Source: Vigna angularis (lineage: Eukaryota; Streptophyta; Magnoliopsida; Fabales; Fabaceae). Taken from it: DNA of 64,000 nucleotides. How positions within the stretch are numbered: the stretch's first letter is position 1; every line of letters starts with the position of its first letter. The translations under genes and the position numbers were made by a program. The notes under the pieces were generated by a model, which ran no database searches, was not told the origin of the DNA, and saw nothing but the letters and a program-made list of their open reading frames with translations. Below are positions 24,120-34,134 of the stretch, one piece after another. The DNA lies in the NCBI RefSeq assembly GCF_016808095.1, contig NC_068977.1, forward strand, positions 31,397,364-31,461,363, given 5' to 3'.

Positions 24120-24510
24120 CTGTGTTCTTATTGTAAACATGCAGTGAATTACAACTAGATTATATTAAGTATCAAAATTCATCTGGGAATTATTTTGAGT
24201 TATAGGGGCATTTAAGAAAATTTGCATTTCACCCTCCAAATGTCACCATATCCGCGGGTGAGTGAACAGTACAAACATCCCGCGTTTCACCGCAAACCCG
24301 TCTGCGTGACTCACTTCAATCGAACGCGTATGTTTTCCAAATCAATCGTCGCCAATTACCGTGAATAGTCATTTCCCCTCAAATTAACAGAGTGTAAGAG
24401 TTGTTGATAGTTGAAAAATTATTAAATTATTATTACATTTTTTTCAGATTTTATTAAATAAGAGCATAATTATCAATTGGTAAGCTGAGGGTGAAACAGG
24501 TGAATCACTC
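24120..24510. other. Right end of the 4.8-kb insertion, non-coding
   Basis: No ORF. A GC-richer block around 24240-24360 (catatccgcgggtgag ... cgtctgcgtgactcac) and an AT-rich end. The final 14 bases form the short terminal repeat with 19727. Confidence 0.4.
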
Positions 24511-24763
24511 CAAAATTAATCATACCCTTTCTCTCCCTATATATATATATATATATATATATAACATGAATGAGAATGAACACTGGAGAAAGTAGAAGTA
24601 AACTGATATTTTTTCCCAAATTATAAACAAGAAGGCAGTGATAACTTACTGAAAGTAGGGTTAAAGGGCAAGAATGTGTAAAAGCAATAAGAATTTTGTC
24701 TGATATATATATATATATATCTAATCCTAGTTGATAATGAAAGGAGTAAAAGTTTTGAAGAGT

Positions 24764-25465
24764 TCATTTTGTTGGAGGGGAAACATAGGTTCTGAGAGAT
24801 GGTGACTGAGTGAGAACATCAGGTGCAATAGTTGTGTTCTGTGCTCCACTCTTCTGCTGCATTCTCCTTCTAGCCATGTACCCTCTCACCCATGGTGTCA
24901 CATCTTCGTTTATTTTTATCATGATAAAGAATATAATGCGGTAGATCACAATCATGCTGAAGATCACACTCAGGTTAATCCACTTCGATCTGTTCACATC
25001 TATTTGGAACACTTTTTCCAAGATGTATTCTCCTGGTATCTTTGGAAGCTCTGGTGTCTGGTTGTCAAATATCAAGCCCCTCAAATCATTCTGGTACTGA
25101 CCCTGAAAGAGTTTTCACAGTTTTTATCATCAAACTAAGATATAACAACAGCACATGGGATTCGAGTATTGAAATGTGTTGCTTCTGTTACCTGCAGTGC
25201 CCAGAAATGGAAACTGATGTATGACATAGGGTAACGCCAGACTGGCTTTGGGATATCATGTGGAAGCCATTTAGTAGATCCACTGTTGAATAAAAGGCAG
25301 AAATTTATAAAAGAATGATGGAGACGGTTGAATTTTGAGTGGTGGTTTAAAGGAAAAGATGGCATTGTTTTGGATGGATGTAATTTAATGCATACCTGAA
25401 TTCCGGCTCTAATAATGATGCCCATGAGGAAGTTGGGGACAATGCTGGCAATTGCCATCATTAAG
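24764..25465 (-). pseudogene. ABCG11-like transporter, truncated copy 1
   Basis: The last exon (24764-25102, 113 codons including stop) is intact and, as far as I can read, identical to the last exon of the complete gene at 62184. The next exon upstream (25192-25268) ends abruptly after '[16 protein letters not shown]...'. A deletion corresponding to 62696-62999 fuses it to intron DNA, and only the last ~23 codons of the exon before (25396-25465) remain. It then passes into unrelated sequence. With no ATP-binding domain and few membrane helices it cannot be a transporter. The copy at 40399 shares both breakpoints. Confidence 0.9.
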
Positions 25466-25785
25466 TTGGGCACAATCCTTGTTCATGTTTTCTTACAGTT
25501 TAAGGTTATATAACTTGTAAGAAGAAAATTAATCTCTTGAATTGTTTAAGAATACTAACAAAGAAGAGCACTTTTTTTCTTAAAAAATAAACGATAAAAA
25601 TATCAGTTCTTTTATTCATGTACTCTCTCAAAATGATACTGTACAAGACAAAGGAGAAAATACGAAATAGAAAAACCTACACAGAATCACGTCGCATAAA
25701 AAATTCATTTGTAAATACAGAAAACTACAATTTATTCATAAACTATTTGTATATAGTTATTATGGCTAAAACTTGTAGCTTCAAT

Positions 25786-28700
25786 CTATAATTTGCTCAT
25801 AATTTCGAAATTGGATCTATCAGGAAATCGAAGATATTCCCACTCATTATCATTGATGCTCCTAAAGTATTCGTTCACCGTTTCTTCATCAACAAGCTCT
25901 AGTTTCGAAGGCTCCCACTACAAAACAATAGCAAACAAAAGTGCCAAAACAATATAAGTTTAAGAGAAATATTCAAAGTATATCAATAGAAATGGAACAT
26001 TAGATATTATGTCTTACCTTGGGCTTGTTGTCTTTATCGAATAGCTTTGCTCTCGTGCCCTTTTGAGTAAATTCAAGACAAGAATTGTTACAACATAAAT
26101 AAAACTAATCTCTGTATCCTAATTTCGAGAAAAAAAAATCAATATACAGTTAAAATAGTTATAACTTCTTATTGATGAAATGTATGAACAAATTTATTTG
26201 AGAGGTGACACTTAAATAGTGATTAAATATCACAGTTATTCAAATTTAGACTTATCATTCAATTAACAAAAACATCATATTCATTTGTTTATCAAATGGT
26301 TTCATTAATCACTTTTAAAATCATAAGCTGAAAAGTTAAAATATTTTTTTTATACCGAAATATTTACCTCAGAGAAATTATTGCCAAGAGTTCCTCTCGA
26401 GAAGTGGGAGGCAATGATATAGTCTCGATAAAGACATTGGTCAATCTTTTCCACCCGCCCTTTCTTAATCTAACAGTCAACAAAATCCTTCTCATTAATA
26501 TTACAAAATTTGTAAAAAAAAAATATTAGTGTGACAGAAATTTGATTGTAATCTTGTGAATACAACCAAAATGAAATTTTAGAAAGTTCTTACAAAAGAT
26601 ACTAGAAATAATATTGATTAATATTTAAATGCATCATGGAATTTTCCTTAGTAAATATAAAAGACAAATTACGATCAACAATTAAAATAAGTTGACTTTT
26701 ATCCCTGTTGCTCTTACTGATTTGAGAAATATCTTGAGGCTAGTAGGACAAGATGAGCGCATGAAGCTTAACGCATTCGTAATCCACTTTTCAGCTCCAT
26801 TTTCTGATTCGTGTTCTTCCTATAAAACATGGTCATATGGTTCAAAATCATATTATATACGAAGCATTATTCAACATTGTAAAGGAGAAATGATACTGAT
26901 GCAGAGATATACTTACCAATGATTCAATTATTTTCTCCACAGTTTCTTTTGAGAAACATTTGTTTATAACTTCCAACCTTAGTTTGGTACAGTGAAAACC
27001 TTGTTATGTGTTTCAATTCTCAAAAAACACAAAATCTAAAGAGCAGAATCCTATGTAAGTTTTCCTGATTTACCTCCTAAAAGGGCTGTCTTCTTTCACA
27101 TTTGGTTTCTCTGCGAACGTTTCTATCAGTGCAGAAATTGTTGAAACATTTGGAGAATTAAGAACTTGTAAAGCATTTTCCAATGACGTTAGCTTCTGTT
27201 GCGCATAAGAATAATTTATTTGTACGGATTTATATTATAGTTCTTAGATATCACATTATTAAAACCAATTACAGGCAAAGTATATTAATTGAGGAACAGG
27301 TGATAGTTTTATACTGTTGAAGGCACAAAATGTGTGGCCAAACCACATGCTGCTATTTCTGCTCCATCCAAACGTGCTCCACTCAACCCTAGATATTCCC
27401 CTTCATATTGCAAATTGATATCAATACAAAAAAGAAAAAAACACAAACATGAATATATTCTTAATTACACATTTAAAAGCCTACCAAAAAAGCCAGGAAG
27501 TCTAGAAAGGAAGTAACTGGCTCCTACATCTGGAAAAAGTCCTATAGATGCCTCTGGCATTGCAAATACCTACAAATAATGCATAAATAATTCTGGATAA
27601 TCAATGAAAAATTCAACCTTTTTTAATTCTAAAGCTCTGGGAAGGGAAGTGATGATGACAGAAACTTACTGCTTTTTCAGTGACAACCCTAAACCTTGTG
27701 GGCATAGACAGACCTGCTCCTCCTCCCATCACTATTCCATTGATAAGAGAGACCTGATTCCACAACACAAAAGCAACCACTTTGTAAAACTTTTGTTCTA
27801 TTTCACCACAAAAAAAAAAAGTAATTTTGTGAAGGAAATTAGTGATGACTACGATTTGAAACTTAACAAACTCACTGTAGGCTTTTTATAGGTTGCAATC
27901 AAATGGTCCAGAGTAAGCTGTTTCCTGTAATATCTAGATGCATAGGTCCGGTGTCCTAGATTCATATATGTAGGTAAATTTTAAATAGCCAAGTATAGTT
28001 AGCTTATCCAACAACTTATATAGTTTCAAAACCATTAATTCAACATGTTCTTGAAATATGTTGAAAACTTATAATTTTTTCTAGTTTTGGATAAGCTGTA
28101 CCTGCAACTAAAGACGTGATCACTGATACGACATCACCACCAGCACAAAAAGCTTTTCCATTACCCTAGTTAACGCCAGAAAACAAAGGATGGTTATTAT
28201 GTCTCAATGATAATGGAAACGTATCATGCATAAACTAATAATGTAGATATTTAACTAAACAGATAGTTAATTTCAGAAAAAGAAAAAGTTGTAATTAGCT
28301 CAAAAGTATGAATTTTAATCGAAGAAACTGCAAACTGTGCTCATTCTTCTGATTTTCAATCCAACAAACACTACTAGAAAAATTCCCCGGGAGGTTATTT
28401 GCTTATCTTACCTTCAATATCACAAGTTGGACTAAAGGGTCATTCTCATACAACTCTAAATTACTACTTATTTGACAAATCTGCAAAACAGCAGAAAAAT
28501 CCATTGTCAGTCCTCCACACAAGAACCTATTTTCTCTTAGTTTAAAATGGGGCATCCTTTACAAATGAAATCACTTGAAACAATGACAGCTCAATTAATT
28601 AAGCTTCTTAGTAATTGAAGCAATCTACTTTAAAACCATTTAAGAATTGGATTTATGAACTTACCATTTCATGGTTAAGGCTGTTTAGCTTCTTAGGTCT

Positions 28701-31700
28701 GTTTAGTATCACTACCTTCACACAAGAATTTCCGGTGAAAAGAACCTATAAAGGGAAGAATAGTCATACAATAATTTATCATAAAGACCTTCATATAATC
28801 AATTCATTATTAAACTACTGATTTCATCTTCATATGATTTTATGTTTATCTCTATTTTAAGGATTAGTTAGAACACAATTTTATAAGTTTAATTTCTTCA
28901 TAACTATTAAAGTGTAATGCAAATTCTAGAAGAATGTAGAAGCTCCTTAGATAGAAGAATTGACATGTAATACAAGTTCTAGAATATTATAGAAAAACCT
29001 AAGATAGGAAGAAAAATCAAGAATATTCTACATAGGTAAAAATCTAGAACATTCCACATAAGTTGTGGCTAGTATGTTCTAGAATAATCTATGGGTCTAT
29101 AAATACCCATGAACTCTACCATTTGATGTATGTAGCCAACATCTACCATTTGTATGAAGCCACATCTACTACAACTAAAGACAACTACAACACTTCTTTC
29201 AACTACTACTTCTACATTCTACTATCTCTACATTTTCTCTATCCCATCAACTACTCCTTTCACAACCTTAAAATACTAACAGTGGTACCAGAGCTACGTT
29301 CGGTCATCTACTGGGCGTAGATAAAATTTTCAACTACCTCAAACAAAACTATAACTCATTCTACTACTTCCAAATATATTCTCAACACATGGCTACTACT
29401 AATCAAACATCATCAATTCCAGTACCTATTTTCAAAGGAGAAAATTATGATTTTTGGAGTGTCAAAATGAAGACATTCTTCCGCTCTCAAGATTTATGGG
29501 ATATCATAGAAGAGGGATTCACTATTCCAGAAGACACCTCTACTCTTACTGTAGCTCAAAAGAAGGAGTTGAAAGAAAACAAGCAGAAGGATTCAAGGGC
29601 TTTATTTGTTCTTCAACAAGCAGTTGATGACACAATTTTTCCAAGGATAATTGGAGCCACAAGTGCAAAACAAGCTTGGAACACAATACAAGAGGAGTTT
29701 CAAGGAAGTGACGAGGTACGCAATATTAAACTTCATTCTCTAAGACGAGAGTTTGAATTAATAAGAATGAAAGAATCTGAGACCATTAAAGACTACTATT
29801 CTAGAATAAAAGAAATAGTTAGTCAGATGAGAGCCTATGGGGAAAATATTCTTGACAAAAAGATCGTTGAGAAAATTTTAATTTCTATTCCCCAAAAGTA
29901 TGATGCAATCGCAACCGCGATTGAACAAACAAAAGATTTGGCTACATTGTCAATCACACAACTAATGGGCTCGCTTGAAGCTTATGAACAAAGATTGAAA
30001 AGGCATGAAGAAGACTCGGTTGAAAATGCCTTTCAATCAAAACTAAAATTACGGTCTCAGAATAAAGAATATGAAGGAAATAAAAGTAGAGAAGAAATTT
30101 CTAGAAATAAAGAAAATCCTAGAAGCTTCTCTATGACTCGTCAAGAAAAATATCCTCCATGTGGCATATGTAAAAAGACAAGTCACTTGGAAAAAGATTG
30201 TTGGCATCATGGAAAACCTCAATGCCACTATTGCAAGAAGTTTGGTCACATAGAGAAGTATTGTCGTAATAAAAATAAGCATCAAGCAAACTTTGCGGAA
30301 GAAGATAATCAAGAGAAACTCTTATTCTACGCCAATCAAGAATCTTCTGGTAGAGAAGGAAGTTGGTACTTGGATAGTGGATGCAGTAATCACATGGCAA
30401 AAGATCAAAGTATCTTCAAAGACATTGATAAATCTGTCAATGTCAAAGTTCGGCTAGGAAATGGCACCACAGTGGAGTCTCGAGGTAAAGGAACTGTCAT
30501 GGTGGAGACAAAGAAAGGTACGAAATTCATCAAGGATGTTTTACTAGTTCCAAATCTTAAAGAAAATCTTTTAAGTATTGGCCAAATGATGGAGAATGGA
30601 TATTCTCTTCATTTTGAGAAAGATACATGCAAAATTTATGACAATAAAATGATAGAAATTGGCCAAGTAAAAATGGAGAAGAGAAATAGAAGCTTTCCTA
30701 TAAGCTTCAAACCTGGAACTAATATTGCCATGAAGGTAGAAGTTGATGACTCATGGCTTTGGCATAGGAGATTTGGCCACTTCAACACACATGCCTTAAA
30801 GCTTCTATATACGAAAAACATGATGAGAGATCTTCCATACTTGAAAGAGAATAATGAATCATGTGAAGGATGTCTCCTCGGAAAACAACATCGATTACCA
30901 TTCTCGACAGAGAAAGCATGGAGAGCAAAAGACTTATTGGAGTTGATTCATACCGATGTTTGCGGACCGATGAGAACACCTTCACATCATAACAACAGGT
31001 ATTTCATCCTCTTCATTGATGACTTCTCTAGAATGACATGGGTCTATTTCTTAAAGGCAAAGTCAGAAGTTTTTGGAGTATTCAAGAAATTCAAGGCCCT
31101 TGTTGAGAAGCAAAGTGGAAAACAGCTAAAAATACTTAGAAGTGATCGTGGCAAGGAGTACACATCTCGCGAGTTTGACAAATTCTGTGAAGATGAAGGC
31201 ATAGAGCGACAACTTACAGTCGCATATACTCCACAACAAAATGGCGTGTCAGAGAGAAAGAATCGCACAGTTATGGAGATGGCAAGATCAATGCTGAAAG
31301 AGAAAAGTATGCCTAACACTTTTTGGGCTGAAGCAGTCTACACTGCAGTTTATATTCTAAACAGATGTCCAACTAAAGCAATCCAAGACAAGACTCCTAT
31401 TGAAACTTGGAGTGGGAGAAAGCCATCGGCTAAACACCTACGAGTATTTGGGTCTATTTGCTACATACATGTTCCTGATCAAAGGAGGCACAAGCTTGAA
31501 GACAAAACTATACGAGGAATATTCTTGGGATATAGCACACAATCAAAAGGCTATCGAGTCTACAACCTACAAACGAAAAAGCTCATCATCAGTCGAGATG
31601 TTGAAGTTGACGAAAATGCTTCTTGGAATTGGGAAGAAGAAAAAGTTGTTAAAAGCAACATTTTACTTCCAGTGCAACAATCTCAAGAAGAAACTCAAGA

Positions 31701-33870
31701 AGAGGTAGAAAATTCAGGTATGCTTTCTCCACCTCCACAACAAGATTCTTCACCTGAATCTAGTCCAAGAAGAGTAAGATCTTTGGTAGACATATATGAA
31801 ACTTGCAATATGGCCATGATTGAGCCTAACTGTTATGAAGAAGCATCAAAGCAAGAAGTATGGGTCAAGGCTATGGAAGAAGAGATTAAAATGATTGAGA
31901 AGAATAACACTTGGGAACTCGTAAATTGCCCTCATGGAAAAGACATCATTGGAGTCAAATGGATATATAAAACAAAGCTCAATCCTGATGGAACTATACA
32001 AAAGCATAAAGCAAGATTGGTTGCCAAAGGCTACTCACAGCAACCAGGAATAGACTACAATGAGACATTTGCTCCAGTTGCTCGCTTAGATACAATTAGA
32101 GTTTTAATAGCTCTTGCAGCACAAAAAGGATGGAACATCTATCAACTGGATGTCAAGTCAGCCTTTCTAAATGGGGTACTCGAAGAAGAGATTTATGTTG
32201 AACAACCACAGGGCTTCATCGACAAAGGCAATGAAGGCAAAGTACTAAAACTTAAAAAAGCATTATATGGCCTGAAGCAAGCTCCTCGAGCATGGTATAG
32301 CAAGATTGATAAATACTTCATCGATCAAGGATTCAGGAGGAGCAAGAGTGAGCCAACACTATATATTAAGGCACAAGGTCAGTACCATCTCATTGTCTCT
32401 ATATATGTCGATGATCTTATCTATACAGGAAACAATATAGAGATGATGAAAGAATTTAAAGAAGACATGATGAAGACATTTGAAATGACAGACCTTGGCT
32501 TGATGAACTATTTCCTCGGTATAGAGGTGAAACAAGAAAAGGAAGGTATATTTATCTCTCAAAAGAAATATATTGAAGCTCTATTAAAGAAGTTCAAGAT
32601 GAATGGTTGTAAACCTGTCACTACTCCATTGGTGGTAAACGAAAAGCTACAAAAAGATGATGGAGCACAAGAGGTAGATGCATCATGCTACAGAAGCTTA
32701 ATTGGAAGTCTTCTCTATCTCACAGCCACACGACCAGACATTATGTATGCTACAAGTCTTCTATCAAGATTCATGCAAAACCCAAGTCAGATTCATTATG
32801 GAGTAGGAAAAAGAATTTTAAGATATCTACAAGGCACAAAGGAGTTTGGTATATGGTACAAAACCGTGACTAACTCAAGGATGATTGGCTACACAGATAG
32901 TGATTGGGCAGGATCAGTGGACGACATGAAGAGTACGTCAGGATATGCTTTCTCACTAGGATCGGGTATTTTATCTTGGGCATCAAAGAAGCAAGCAACC
33001 GTGGCACAATCAACAGCAGAAGCAGAGTATGTAGCAGTTGCTGAAACCACAAGTCAAGCAATATGGCTACGAAGAATACTTGAAGAAATGGGTGAACCAC
33101 AAGCTGGACCAACTATTATCTATTGCGACAACAAATCGGCAATAGCAATAGCAAAAAATCCAGTCCATCATCAAAGAACAAAACACATAGCCATTAAATA
33201 TCACTTCATTCGAGATGAAGAGACAACTAAACAAATACGACTCGAGTACTGTCCAACAGAAGACCAAATTGCAGATATATTTACGAAGGCATTACCAAGA
33301 CCAAGATTTGAACTACTGCGCACAATGCTTGGAGTTACCGAATTTGCATTAAGGAGGAGTATTAAAGTGTAATGCAAATTCTAGAAGAATGTAGAAGCTC
33401 CTTAGATAGAAGAATTGACATGTAATACAAGTTCTAGAATATTATAGAAAAACCTAAGATAGGAAGAAAAATCAAGAATATTCTACATAGGTAAAAATCT
33501 AGAACATTCCACATAAGTTGTGGCTAGTATGTTCTAGAATAATCTATGGGTCTATAAATACCCATGAACTCTACCATTTGATGTATGTAGCCAACATCTA
33601 CCATTTGTATGAAGCCACATCTACTACAACTAAAGACAACTACAACACTTCTTTCAACTACTACTTCTACATTCTACTATCTCTACATTTTCTCTATCCC
33701 ATCAACTACTCCTTTCACAACCTTAAAATACTAACAATAACCTTTCTTTGCAGTATATCACTGTCCAAAAAGTTTTCATGACGGTACTATATTATCAGAA
33801 AATCTTATCAGAAGAACAAGAAGAAGAAAACCTGGTTTTGTTCCCTATCAAAGTTGAGAGTGGGAGCCAT
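25786..33870 (-). CDS. 3-hydroxyisobutyryl-CoA hydrolase-like (CHY1-like), copy 1, interrupted in intron 1 by a retrotransposon
   Basis: Fourteen exons by GT-AG boundaries: 33832-33870, 28665-28745, 28412-28480, 28102-28165, 27876-27955, 27670-27753, 27485-27569, 27315-27400, 27074-27195, 26917-26977, 26718-26819, 26368-26469, 26018-26059 and 25786-25917. They give 382 residues, the usual CHY1 length. Enoyl-CoA hydratase/crotonase fold: 'FCAGGDV' (69-75) and 'GIVMGGGAG' (117-125) form the CoA/oxyanion pocket. Glu145 (MPE) and Asp153 (FPD) match the catalytic pair of HIBYL-CoA hydrolases. The protein ends SKL, a peroxisomal targeting signal, fitting CHY1, which hydrolyses 3-hydroxyisobutyryl-CoA in valine breakdown. 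All exons are open. Intron 1 holds a 4.8-kb copia element in antisense orientation, so intron 1 is about 5.1 kb; whether it still splices is unknown. Substrate assignment is by family. Confidence 0.88.
28924..29084 (+). promoter_or_regulatory. Cluster of heat-shock-element-like motifs in the LTR promoter
   Basis: Alternating TTC/GAA units at 5-bp phase occur at 28924-28946 (ttctagaagaatgtagaag, partly imperfect), 28977-28994 (TTCTAGAATATTATAGAA, three perfect units of four), 29021-29028 (gaatattc), 29047-29054 (gaacattc) and 29077-29084 (ttctagaa). All lie within about 175 bp upstream of the TATA box. Such arrays bind trimeric heat-shock factors; the heat-activated Arabidopsis copia ONSEN has comparable LTR sites. 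Function here is inferred from sequence only. Confidence 0.6.
29098..29105 (+). promoter_or_regulatory. TATA box of the copia 5' LTR
   Basis: TATAAATA in the context gggtctataaatacccatg. An identical copy is in the 3' LTR at 33553-33560. Confidence 0.8.
29283..29294 (+). other. Primer-binding site of the young copia element
   Basis: tggtaccagagc, one base from the LTR end. It differs at one base from the usual initiator-tRNA-Met complement tggtatcagagc. Confidence 0.8.
29389..33372 (+). CDS. Gag-Pol polyprotein of Ty1/copia retrotransposon
   Basis: A single open frame of 1327 residues. Order: Gag (about 1-250); two CX2CX4HX4C zinc knuckles at 258-271 and 279-292; aspartic protease DSG at 329-331; the integrase HHCC-like region ('LWHRRFGH' ... 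'CEGCLLGKQ') then the DDE core with Asp523, Asp586 and Glu622 (35-residue spacing). Reverse transcriptase follows with Asp921 in '[11 protein letters not shown]' and YVDD at 1006-1009. RNase H comes last ('TDSDWAG', 'TAEAEYVA', '[10 protein letters not shown]', 'ADIFTKALP'). All catalytic residues I can check are present. The protein order protease-integrase-RT-RNase H defines copia. The ORF stop lies 13 bases inside the 3' LTR. No nonsense or frameshift is visible. Confidence 0.95.
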   Translation: MATTNQTSSIPVPIFKGENYDFWSVKMKTFFRSQDLWDIIEEGFTIPEDTSTLTVAQKKELKENKQKDSRALFVLQQAVDDTIFPRIIGATSAKQAWNTIQEEFQGSDEVRNIKLHSLRREFELIRMKESETIKDYYSRIKEIVSQMRAYGENILDKKIVEKILISIPQKYDAIATAIEQTKDLATLSITQLMGSLEAYEQRLKRHEEDSVENAFQSKLKLRSQNKEYEGNKSREEISRNKENPRSFSMTRQEKYPPCGICKKTSHLEKDCWHHGKPQCHYCKKFGHIEKYCRNKNKHQANFAEEDNQEKLLFYANQESSGREGSWYLDSGCSNHMAKDQSIFKDIDKSVNVKVRLGNGTTVESRGKGTVMVETKKGTKFIKDVLLVPNLKENLLSIGQMMENGYSLHFEKDTCKIYDNKMIEIGQVKMEKRNRSFPISFKPGTNIAMKVEVDDSWLWHRRFGHFNTHALKLLYTKNMMRDLPYLKENNESCEGCLLGKQHRLPFSTEKAWRAKDLLELIHTDVCGPMRTPSHHNNRYFILFIDDFSRMTWVYFLKAKSEVFGVFKKFKALVEKQSGKQLKILRSDRGKEYTSREFDKFCEDEGIERQLTVAYTPQQNGVSERKNRTVMEMARSMLKEKSMPNTFWAEAVYTAVYILNRCPTKAIQDKTPIETWSGRKPSAKHLRVFGSICYIHVPDQRRHKLEDKTIRGIFLGYSTQSKGYRVYNLQTKKLIISRDVEVDENASWNWEEEKVVKSNILLPVQQSQEETQEEVENSGMLSPPPQQDSSPESSPRRVRSLVDIYETCNMAMIEPNCYEEASKQEVWVKAMEEEIKMIEKNNTWELVNCPHGKDIIGVKWIYKTKLNPDGTIQKHKARLVAKGYSQQPGIDYNETFAPVARLDTIRVLIALAAQKGWNIYQLDVKSAFLNGVLEEEIYVEQPQGFIDKGNEGKVLKLKKALYGLKQAPRAWYSKIDKYFIDQGFRRSKSEPTLYIKAQGQYHLIVSIYVDDLIYTGNNIEMMKEFKEDMMKTFEMTDLGLMNYFLGIEVKQEKEGIFISQKKYIEALLKKFKMNGCKPVTTPLVVNEKLQKDDGAQEVDASCYRSLIGSLLYLTATRPDIMYATSLLSRFMQNPSQIHYGVGKRILRYLQGTKEFGIWYKTVTNSRMIGYTDSDWAGSVDDMKSTSGYAFSLGSGILSWASKKQATVAQSTAEAEYVAVAETTSQAIWLRRILEEMGEPQAGPTIIYCDNKSAIAIAKNPVHHQRTKHIAIKYHFIRDEETTKQIRLEYCPTEDQIADIFTKALPRPRFELLRTMLGVTEFALRRSIKV
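33351..33359 (+). other. Polypurine tract of the young copia element
   Basis: aaggaggag directly in front of the 3' LTR, inside the end of the gag-pol frame. Confidence 0.8.
33360..33736 (+). repeat. 3' LTR of the young copia element
   Basis: 377 bp, appears identical to the 5' LTR. Transcription started here would run outward across exon 1 and the promoter of the host hydrolase gene in antisense. Confidence 0.93.
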
Positions 33871-33943
33871 GTGCAGTATGAATTTTTACAATAAGACAGT
33901 TTTGAAAAGAAGGCACACAAGTTGAGCTCAATAAAACCTCTCT

Positions 33944-33952
33944 CTATTTATA
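33944..33952 (-). promoter_or_regulatory. TATA box of hydrolase copy 1
   Basis: TATAAATAG on the minus strand, 74 bp upstream of the ATG at 33870. Copy 2 has lost one A of this box (56498-56505). Confidence 0.65.
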
Positions 33953-34134
33953 AATCTAATTATAAGTTATAAGAGGCATAGGAGAGTGGATTTTAGAGTT
34001 GAGCTGAGAAGGAAAATAAAAACAATATCAAGATGTAGGACGGTTGGCACATGTTACAGGTCAGATGAACAACCATAGTGTTATGTTGGTGTAAGGATTT
34101 AGCCACCTTGACATCTACTAAGAACAAATTGATG

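Larger units (their letters stand above)
19727..24510. mobile_element. 4.8-kb MULE-like insertion carrying transcription-factor gene fragments
   Basis: A perfect 9-bp repeat caaaattaa (19718-19726 and 24511-24519) brackets the insertion. Copy 3 holds the corresponding empty site with a single caaaattaa at about 61950-61960, followed by the same tcataccctttctct. The two ends both start GAGT when read inward (gagtctctacacctt / gagtgattcacctg), a short and imperfect terminal repeat. The 9-bp duplication points to the Mutator group. Cargo: a deleted copia element (20195-21855) and a GRF/GRAS chimera (23100-23880). No transposase is seen. Confidence 0.75.
28905..29281 (+). repeat. 5' LTR of the young copia element
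   Basis: 377 bp, tattaaagtgtaatgc ... ttaaaatactaaca. It contains the heat-shock-like motif cluster and TATAAATA at 29098-29105. Confidence 0.93.
28905..33736 (+). mobile_element. Complete young Ty1/copia retrotransposon
   Basis: LTR-PBS-gag/pol-PPT-LTR structure of 4832 bp. It is flanked by a 5-bp duplication ataac (28900-28904, 33737-33741). The empty site is at 56290-56300, where hydrolase copy 2 reads ctgcataacctttctttgc without interruption. Both 377-bp LTRs appear identical base for base and the 1327-codon ORF is uninterrupted, so insertion was recent and the element may be able to move. The LTR ends are TA...CA instead of TG...CA. It lies antisense in intron 1 of the hydrolase gene. 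Confidence 0.95.

Noticed and set aside
27604..27891. Plus-strand ORF duplicated exactly at 54995-55282
   Set aside because: Identity reflects the duplicated hydrolase gene on the other strand; the ORF crosses its exons and introns.
28378..28400. cactactagaaaaattcccc as the end of a CACTA element in a hydrolase intron
   Set aside because: Only one end-like motif; no partner end or 3-bp duplication found in either copy.
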